From Flammula alnicola (Eukaryota > Basidiomycota > Agaricomycetes > Agaricales > Strophariaceae), in contig JADNRV010000148.1 of the NCBI GenBank assembly GCA_015499995.1, positions 1 through 64,000 of the forward strand: a DNA stretch of 64,000 nt, read 5' to 3'. The translations under genes were made by a program, and so were the position numbers. Below, piece by piece: positions 57,580 through 64,000 of this stretch. Positions within the stretch are counted from its first letter, which is position 1. Every line of letters begins with the position of its first letter. A model generated the notes under the pieces. The model did not search any database. It was not told the DNA's origin and was given only the letters and a program-made list of their open reading frames with translations.

Positions 57580-58230
57580 TTTTACTTCACGTTCGACAGT
57601 CTCCCACAAAATCCTGTACTATCTTGAACATTCTCTTCTTTCATTTCTACCTGATCCTACCGATCTTCAAGCCCCAAGTTCTCGGTTCTGTTTAAGGCTC
57701 GAACAGCAGCTTCAAGTCTCACCTGATCTGTAAATCGTCTAGGTTGCAAGACACCCCCCGTGGTCCTTGGCCGAATATCAAAGAAAATATCTGGAACGTA
57801 CCCTTTGAAGAGTCCCAAGAGATTCAAGTCGTCAAATGTTGTTCTCTTTCACGTGGCGCATAGTCAGGTGCAGAAACCTCTGCGTGTAAGCCATTGATCC
57901 CGACCAACGACACTTTGAACTTTCTTTCACCTTGGCGACACCCCGATCTTCAACGGTGCGCCGGCTGCTTTCCTATATCCTAGCTATGTATAATACAAGA
58001 CTCTTAGCCAACGACCTGCCTCGGAGGCCGGTGGTTCTAGTCTCCCAGAGATCAAAGGGGGGGGATGTTGGGGGCTAGTTCATTGCTGGAGAAAGCGTGA
58101 AGGTCGGCAAGACTACCAGCTGGTTCGGCGGTTGTGCTCGGCGAGTGCGTCGAGGGGGAAGGACAACAGAGCTTATGAAAGGGTCAAAGCGAGAAGGACT
58201 CTATTTGTGTTTGCGTCTACCCTCACCTTC
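57580..58230 (+). pseudogene. HVA22/REEP pseudogene copy 2, internal deletion
   Basis: 57585-57980 matches the HVA22 promoter, first exon (AAATGTTGTTCTCTTTCACG, start codon still ATG at 57838) and first intron. It continues into exon 2 (CTTTCCTATATCCTAGCTAT, CTTAGCCAACGACCTGC) as far as the RPASEA codons, then jumps directly to the C-terminal coding part (AGATCAAAGG, GGCAAGACTACCAGCTGGTT for GGKTTSW). About 700 bases including the hairpin are deleted. Confidence 0.85.
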
Positions 58231-58523
58231 AGTCCACATGTATTTCGAGTGCAGATTTCATGAATCCGTAGCAATACAACACATCCTAAATGGCTCTGGG
58301 CCCTCTCCCTCACTGCAGCCAGTAACCGACGACGACAGTATCGAATCCTAAATTCTCTGCTAGCTTCGCCACTTCAGCCGTTTCGAAATCGTGGATTTCA
58401 CTCGTGAACGTAATGTAGAGTTTCCTGTTGGACCTTGGACTTGTTGTCGCTCGTCCTGGAGATGCACCGAGGCTGGACCTTGTACGGAAGGGAATGCTTT
58501 ACGCGTCTATCCACCGTTCCCGG
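58231..58523. other. Short gap
   Basis: 3' flank of the NACHT gene on the minus strand; no feature is seen. Confidence 0.35.
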
Positions 58524-60901
58524 TCAGAATATGTCCTTGGAGACTGACAGCAGTCTTCCTACCTTTATCAAATAATCTACAAGAGAGTCCGTCAATCCAT
58601 CGGACCCCCAGCCGGAAAGGGAAGGGATACGGAGTTTTTGGTCGAAATGGTTCTCAAGGTGAGAAACTAGACGAGTTCGGTACTCATCTGAGGAAGAAGC
58701 TTGATGCAAATATTGCTCGTACTCTTGCATTGAATCGAGCTTAAGGATTTTGTGAATGGAATGATAAAGGTCAATCCGAGGTGCTGCATTCTGAAGGAAG
58801 AAAGATGCATGGCTCGTCATGACACGAAAGGGCCTGTGCTCCTTTTTGCTGATAACCTTGAGATGTGAGCAAGAATATTCAGGAGTAACTTGACAGACTT
58901 ACGGTCGACCACTAACCAAATAATGGCAGCAGTAAAGGGCAACATATGAGTACTTATCTTCATTCATTGCATATGCTCCTAATAGTTCGCTGTCTCGAAA
59001 GAGAGCAGAGAGGACTCTTTCAGACATCAAGGACCAACAGAAACTCAGTTTGGGATCGCCAATGAACTTTTCAAGGTTATTGTTATCGAGAGAGCTGCTA
59101 ATGGGGGGTATTAGATGATCCCGCCGGCGGCCCATCGAGGGTGATTCTACGAACATACCTGGAGATGCGACCGGCTAATGGAGGTTTTTGGAGTTGATCC
59201 AATATCCATTCTTGAAGTTGACTGACGACTTTTGATAGGATGCGGGGTGTTTGAGATGCGGATAGTGTTTTGTGCTGAAAGGTAACTATATTAGGACAGA
59301 CATCGAGTAGGACAGAAATGACATGGAATACCTCCTGTAAAATCCATGCAAGAAAATTTGCCATACCTTCAGCCGTACTACCATATGGTACCGAATGCAT
59401 CGGCCCTGTAACCCTTGGTAGTGAAGCCACTGTCCTGGAGATATTGTTTAAAGTGGCTTTTAAATCAAAACCAGAGAAAGTGTCATAAATCTCCGAGTGA
59501 GCCCCTTGAACATTATCCACAAAGTGTTGAGGACCGGCGAAATAGGCCAAGAGGGTGCGGCGATCAAGATTGCTAATTCCATCTGCTGTGACTGTGAACA
59601 ACGAAGTCAGTCATGCTCTTGATCTGGTCCCAACACCTACCTTCCGAGATCCAGAGGAGGCAGCGGCGTAAAAGATCGACACAAATCTTGTCACTATTGG
59701 GATAAAACTTTCCTGCCCGGGTTTCATCCATTAGGAAGTCCGGAAGAGATGCATCAAGGAACTTGATGTCTGGCTCTTCAATTGCTACTATTGACGAAAG
59801 GTCCTTTAAAGCAAATTCGACACGGCCCATGCCCAGCCCGAGCAAGTTCTGAATGAAGGGAATCACGGATTGTGGCAGATCGACGGGGGGTCGTACTGAC
59901 TTCATAAGAACAATGCGGAGGATTTGGAGAACGAGATCAGAAACCTCGAGGCTTGCGAGAATGTGGCTATATAATGCATCAAGTTCTGCGTGTGGTCGAT
60001 TTAGAGCGATGATCATTCGCAAGCTCTCGACGGGATGGCGCCAAGGCAAGTTGAGAAACTTGATGACTGTAGCTGCATAGATAGATTGGCCGGATGATTT
60101 CTCGATGAGTTTGTCTATATTATCAGCAGCTGGCCAACCGGCAGGAATGTCTCGTTTGAAATTGTGATGTTGCCTAATGTCAGCAAAGCCGTCGACAAGG
60201 AACTTCCAAAAATCATTCAAGGGTAGAGTTCGGAGAAAGGGAGCAACCCCGTGATCATCGAAAGCGGCGAGGATATTCTCTTCAGGTCGACTCGTGATGA
60301 GTAGTTTATGCGGGAAGTTGTGTTGCATCCGCGCGACAGCTGCTACGAATCCCTTGACAATGGCATCCTGTGCGTCCTTTCTATGGCACTTATCCAGACC
60401 ATCAATGATAATGATCTTAGGACGGATCGACCAGTCGGAAGAAGAGATATCATCGGACAGGCGTGAAAGGGGAGTGACGATCAATTTGTCGATCTGTCTA
60501 TCCAGCGCTAAGTCGAAAATGAACGGGTTGCCGAGCATTACTGTGCTGATATGCTGTCGAATTTCTGGGATATTTTCTACCATGTGATATGTGAGAGTTG
60601 CCACCAGGTGTTTCTCGTCACTTTGCCTAGTGTCGCTCGCCGTCCTTGAAAAGAAAAACGAAGAAGACAGTCGATCTTCCTCCTCGCATATCTGTGCTAT
60701 CGTCCGTGCGATTGCTGATTTGCCAGCTCCAGCAGCACCGCGCATCCACATCGCACGACGAGTGTCGTTGGTATCATCGAGCCATGCCATTATTTCTTCC
60801 AGAATGGCGACTCGGGTGTTCGGATGACATTTAGGAGCGCCGTAGTCTTCATCGGCGGTATGAAATGCCCCTGGAACTACTTTGGACTTGAGAAGATCCA
60901 T
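58524..60901 (-). CDS. NACHT-domain STAND NTPase (fungal NLR-type)
   Basis: Five exons (60901-59641, 59591-59332, 59274-59159, 59097-58903, 58848-58524) give 718 residues; the 57-nt intron 59331-59275 is in frame and optional. It begins MDLLKSKVVPGAFHTADEDY, GAPKCHPNTRVAILEEIMAW, the usual entry to agaric NACHT proteins. Then Walker A GAAGAGKSAIARTI (~residue 55), Walker B region KIIIIDGLDKC, sensor-like LLITSRPEENI, and the winged-helix region. The C-terminal ~300 residues are helical with no WD40, ankyrin or TPR repeats. NACHT NTPases act as ATP-driven self/non-self switches in fungi. Oddities: the acidic residue usual after DGLD is lysine, and no N-terminal effector domain is joined, although a related leader motif lies just upstream (60990-61045). 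Confidence 0.85.
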
Positions 60902-61574
60902 GCCTGGTGCAACTGGGAGGTTTGCATGGTATTTAAGACATAACGAGTGGCTGACCCTTCAAGTTGTGTGCAGTCTGGGCGCCGTCGGCCTATATTCTGA
61001 ATCCCCCCGATATGGTTGAACACGCCCCTATTGATGAGGAGGTTTCTCCCCCTTGCAAAAATCCAAGTTGCGTTGCCGTATGAGTTCAATATATGCAAAA
61101 GGCGAGGACTTCCGCGTCTTGTAGGTGAAGTATAAGTATGAGAACTCGGAGAGAACGTTCCACGATATGATTGATCCCTGATATTATCGCCTAAGGTCAC
61201 GTGATCAAGGGCCGATAGTGCCAAATCTGGAGGAGCCAACGAGACCACGCGCGCCTCTTGTTCTCCTCCATGGCAAATTTTCCGTCAGAACTTTGACCGA
61301 GGACATGCGCGTTTTGTCTCTGCGTGGAAGTTCTAGGCTTCCTTCCTATTTGCAGTTGCAGGAAGGAAGCTGAAAGGAATCCAAATTCGTTGGCGAAAGG
61401 AATTCACCGTTCGATGACACATCAGAAATGTATTCTCTGATCCTTGTCCATGTCCTGATTTTGTGTCTGACCACAGTCCAACTTGATGATTCCGCAACAG
61501 GTGTAAGGCCGCAATACCTTCATCTAGATTGGCTCTGACATCCCTGTTTTCGTTCAAGATGCGGCCCCGGACCT
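60902..61574. other. 5' flank of the NACHT gene, with a detached N-terminal motif
   Basis: Minus strand 61045-60990 encodes LLINRGVFNHIGGIQNIG, the kind of leader that precedes DILKSKVAPGAFHT-like sequence in agaric NACHT proteins. The frame differs from the 60901 start and has no ATG upstream. Otherwise no gene. Confidence 0.5.
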
Positions 61575-61935
61575 AACGCCAGCATTCCAGCAGATCCACC
61601 TTCCAGAGCGGCATCAACTACGTCTCGGTCGTCCTCAGCTATGGCAAGCCCATCTTTGCGCAAGGAGAGGGCGCCTTAAGTGAAGAGTGTTGCGTATTCG
61701 ATCTCATCCGCCTTCTATCAGATGCGTTGAACCTTAAAGAAAACGCGGACGACTCTACCAAAGGTTTTTCTGGATTCTTGGTTGCCAAAGTGCTCTACGC
61801 AGCTCTTCCCAAAGCCCAAGCTTGCGAACAGAGTGCACGGTACGTCGACTTGGTAAGAATTTTCTCAATGCTCTCCGCATTCTTTCTGTTGACGATTTCC
61901 CTTAACGCCAGGTGCCAGTGCTCTGTAAGCCTGAG
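61575..61935 (+). pseudogene. ATP synthase gamma (ATP3) pseudogene fragment e
   Basis: FQSGINYVSVVLSYGKP aligns with [17 protein letters not shown] (exon 3). After an intron-like gap, LKENADDSTKGFSGFLVAKV, LYAALPKAQACEQSAR aligns with [36 protein letters not shown] (exon 4) and its splice donor. The next piece is GGTGCCAGTGCTCTGTAAG, the last exon (GASAL, stop). Exons 1-2 and 5 are gone. It lies upstream of gene X copy 2, as ATP3 does for copy 1. Confidence 0.9.
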
Positions 61936-62544
61936 AGTATGAGAGAGTATCGGCGGAAAATGCGTGATAATATTCATTCATGCGTGTATCCCGCACCAAA
62001 TGAATTATTCCAGTTATTTCTCTGAGGATCGCTTATCTGAGCGTCGTCAATCTTCATACTTTGAAGCAGAAGAAATTCCGGGAACACGAAAGGCCAGGCT
62101 ACGCGAAACCTAATTTCCCACAGCGTATCTGAGTGCGCAGCTCTGGTCTATTGTAAATCTTACAGCTCACAGCCGGCTTTTATTCCTCAAACGCCATCCT
62201 CACGGTTGATCAAATTCATGGCTTTTTGCCAGCTTTCAATATGCATGTATGAAAAGGTACTCATCTAACCTTTTCCAACTCCCTGCGCTGACGCCTACCT
62301 CTTTAGTGCTCTTTGGTGCTCTTTGGTCAATGGTGATACGTATAAATAAGTCTTTAACACGTGGTTTCGGAATCTGGCATCCTGGCATCAACGTGTTCTC
62401 CCTATCGATTGCGGCATGAACCCCAAGCGCTAAAATGCGATCAGTCCTCGAAGCAAGCGCGTTGCGTTTCTTGACCTGCAGTTCCTATCAGCTCTCGAAT
62501 CCCCCATACTTTCAAGCCAGGAGCTCTGAGAACCAACATGCACG
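61936..62544. other. Intergenic region upstream of gene X copy 2
   Basis: Begins with sequence resembling the ATP3 3' flank, then unique sequence with a CTCTTTAGTGCTCTTTGGTG duplication near 62300. No gene. Confidence 0.45.
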
Positions 62545-64000
62545 ATGGGTCTGAACCAATTCCTTACTACTCTGTTCGCCGGGAAGGACGCTGTTGGGAA
62601 ACTCACCAAGACTAAAAGAGCGTACTACTTGCAGAGTCTCACTCTCGTTACTGCTTGCCGAAGTTTACCTCAATCACCGGAACTGAGTCCACGACAGAAC
62701 CACTCTCTAGAGGAGTAAGTGATGCACATCTAATTCCTCTTTGAAGATCTTTTGACGTCATTGACAATCATGGGGCGACAGAGTCTTCAAAAAGGTGGAA
62801 AAGGCGCTGCGATTGGGAACGTTGAATATTGAGGATAAAGAAACGGATGAGATCACTTTGAAATTCCAGGAGGCGCATGCCGCATTGCTTATTTATATCG
62901 ATACCTACCAAGTGAAGATCAAGTGCGTGTATGCATCGATTTCCGATCTCACTTGCTAATATTCTCTCCGCTAGAAATGTGCCCGGAAAAAAAGAACTGG
63001 ACAACGCGGCCCAAGACGATCGCGAAGCTGCTGAACTTTTACGAGACCTTGAAAGTGGTCTCAAGGCTAGGGTTAGTGCCTTATCTTTACGATTGATTCC
63101 CTTTGCTCATTCGAAATAGATGGAATCTATAGTGCGTATGCCGAAGCAGGCGTTATCCATTAGCTTCTGGCCAGAAGACCCCCTTCAGTGGGATGTTGGA
63201 AAACAAAAATTCACATATAACTCATATTTGGTCGAAAAACCTCGTAAGTCGTCTTCGTTTAACTTCACTTTCAGTGCACTTAAATGTCTGAAGTCAAAGT
63301 TGAGGAAGCTACAACTTTGGATATGCTGATGCACCGCCTTCTTGAATACACAGCGCTGAACTCGCCAATGTGGAAGAAATTTTCCCTGAAGCAAAACCCG
63401 CAATTGTATCTTGTCTTTCCCTCCACCGAGGACATATTTCACAAGGAAGCGAATCATGCTACCGAACGTATCCCATGCCTCAACCCTTCCGTCACCGTGA
63501 AGAGATTCAAAGAACACACTCTGCACCTTATCGTGAACCGTCAAGACGCGAGCCATCGAAACGTCAAACTCAAGGATGGAACAGAAGTGGAACTCTCCCC
63601 GGTGTGTACGAACGGCTGGATCCTGACCAATTGTTCAGATCGAATTGTGGTCCGGGTGAGAAGTGAGTGCAAAACTGTCCTAAATTCCCGTTTACTCTAG
63701 CCTGCTCTCACACATCGATGCCTTAGGTCTGCACTGTTCGTTGTATATTCATAAGGTTGGGAAGCCATTCGAACTTCCATCGTTCGAATTCGGAATGTTT
63801 ACCGCATCAAGTGAAACGCTGTCGGAGGTATGCCATATCTTACAGCCTCAATCGAGATGCAAAATGACGTTTCTCGTTCCAGCCTGTTCCAGCAACTAGG
63901 GGCCATCACATCCTCACGCCGCATCCGAGTCCATATTCACAAGTTCCATCGAGCCACGCGTCGAGTACGACCTTGTTACCAGAAGATGCCTCTGTGAGTC
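62545..64000 (+). CDS. Gene X copy 2 (continues past right edge)
   Basis: Exons 62545-62714, 62782-62922, 62975-63071, 63120-63243, 63294-63662, 63727-63827 and 63883-63993 mirror copy 1; the first five have identical lengths. The start MGLNQFLTTLFAGKDAVGKL differs from copy 1 (MSRSQLVADLFARQDAVRKL), whereas the central domain (HTLHLIVNRQDASHRNVKLK, VELSPVCTNGWIL) is nearly identical. The frame is open to the window end, where a donor (TCT/GTGAGT) leads to the missing last exon. It may be a functional recent paralog; divergence is concentrated at the N-terminus and after exon 5. Confidence 0.75.

Overview
The window is nuclear DNA of a filamentous basidiomycete, most likely an agaric (Agaricomycetes). 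The evidence is genes cut by many short introns (about 45-80 nt), mostly GT-AG with a few GC-AG, and a familiar agaric mix: a KDZ transposase with a CxC2 cysteine cluster, F-box proteins with an N-terminal coiled coil, a NACHT NTPase, an HVA22/REEP protein and an astacin-like metallopeptidase. No rRNA, tRNA or CRISPR was found. I worked out exon models by hand and required frame closure across all introns; start codons and a few junctions remain predictions.

Layout. 0-9 kb: the 5' end of a KDZ transposase (minus strand, running off the left edge) beside three lineage-specific genes of unknown function, ending in a GC-rich short-repeat array; this looks like the cargo of a large KDZ-type element. 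9-25 kb: a divergent eIF4A-type helicase, an intact F-box gene, and an unusual RHD3/Sey1-like GTPase lying between two direct repeats that carry the same dead copy of the ATP synthase gamma gene. 25-36 kb: a protein with four tandem Lys/His/Cys/Asp-rich repeats and a carbohydrate-binding-like domain, an intact HVA22/REEP gene, an F-box pseudogene, a MITE-like inverted-repeat element and a metallopeptidase. 36-43 kb is gene-poor, with a fold-back element holding a minisatellite and a nonsense-broken gene. 43-52 kb is the conserved part: a Baeyer-Villiger-type flavin monooxygenase, then eIF2-beta and ATP synthase gamma (ATP3) head to head over 162 bp, then an unknown gene ('gene X'). 52-64 kb: a mosaic of duplicated pieces of gene X, HVA22 and F-box genes, a small cysteine-rich protein, a broken methionine-permease-like gene, a NACHT NTPase, and a second ATP3(fragment)-gene X block running off the right edge.

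Theme. Housekeeping genes (eIF2-beta, ATP3) are embedded in a region where DNA-level duplication has scattered intron-containing copies of ATP3, gene X, HVA22 and F-box genes, beside transposons and fast-evolving families. The strongest candidates for new biology are the Sey1-like GTPase (G4 motif lost, membrane hairpin replaced by another domain) and the tandem His/Cys repeat protein. No pathway linking the neighbouring genes can be claimed from sequence alone.
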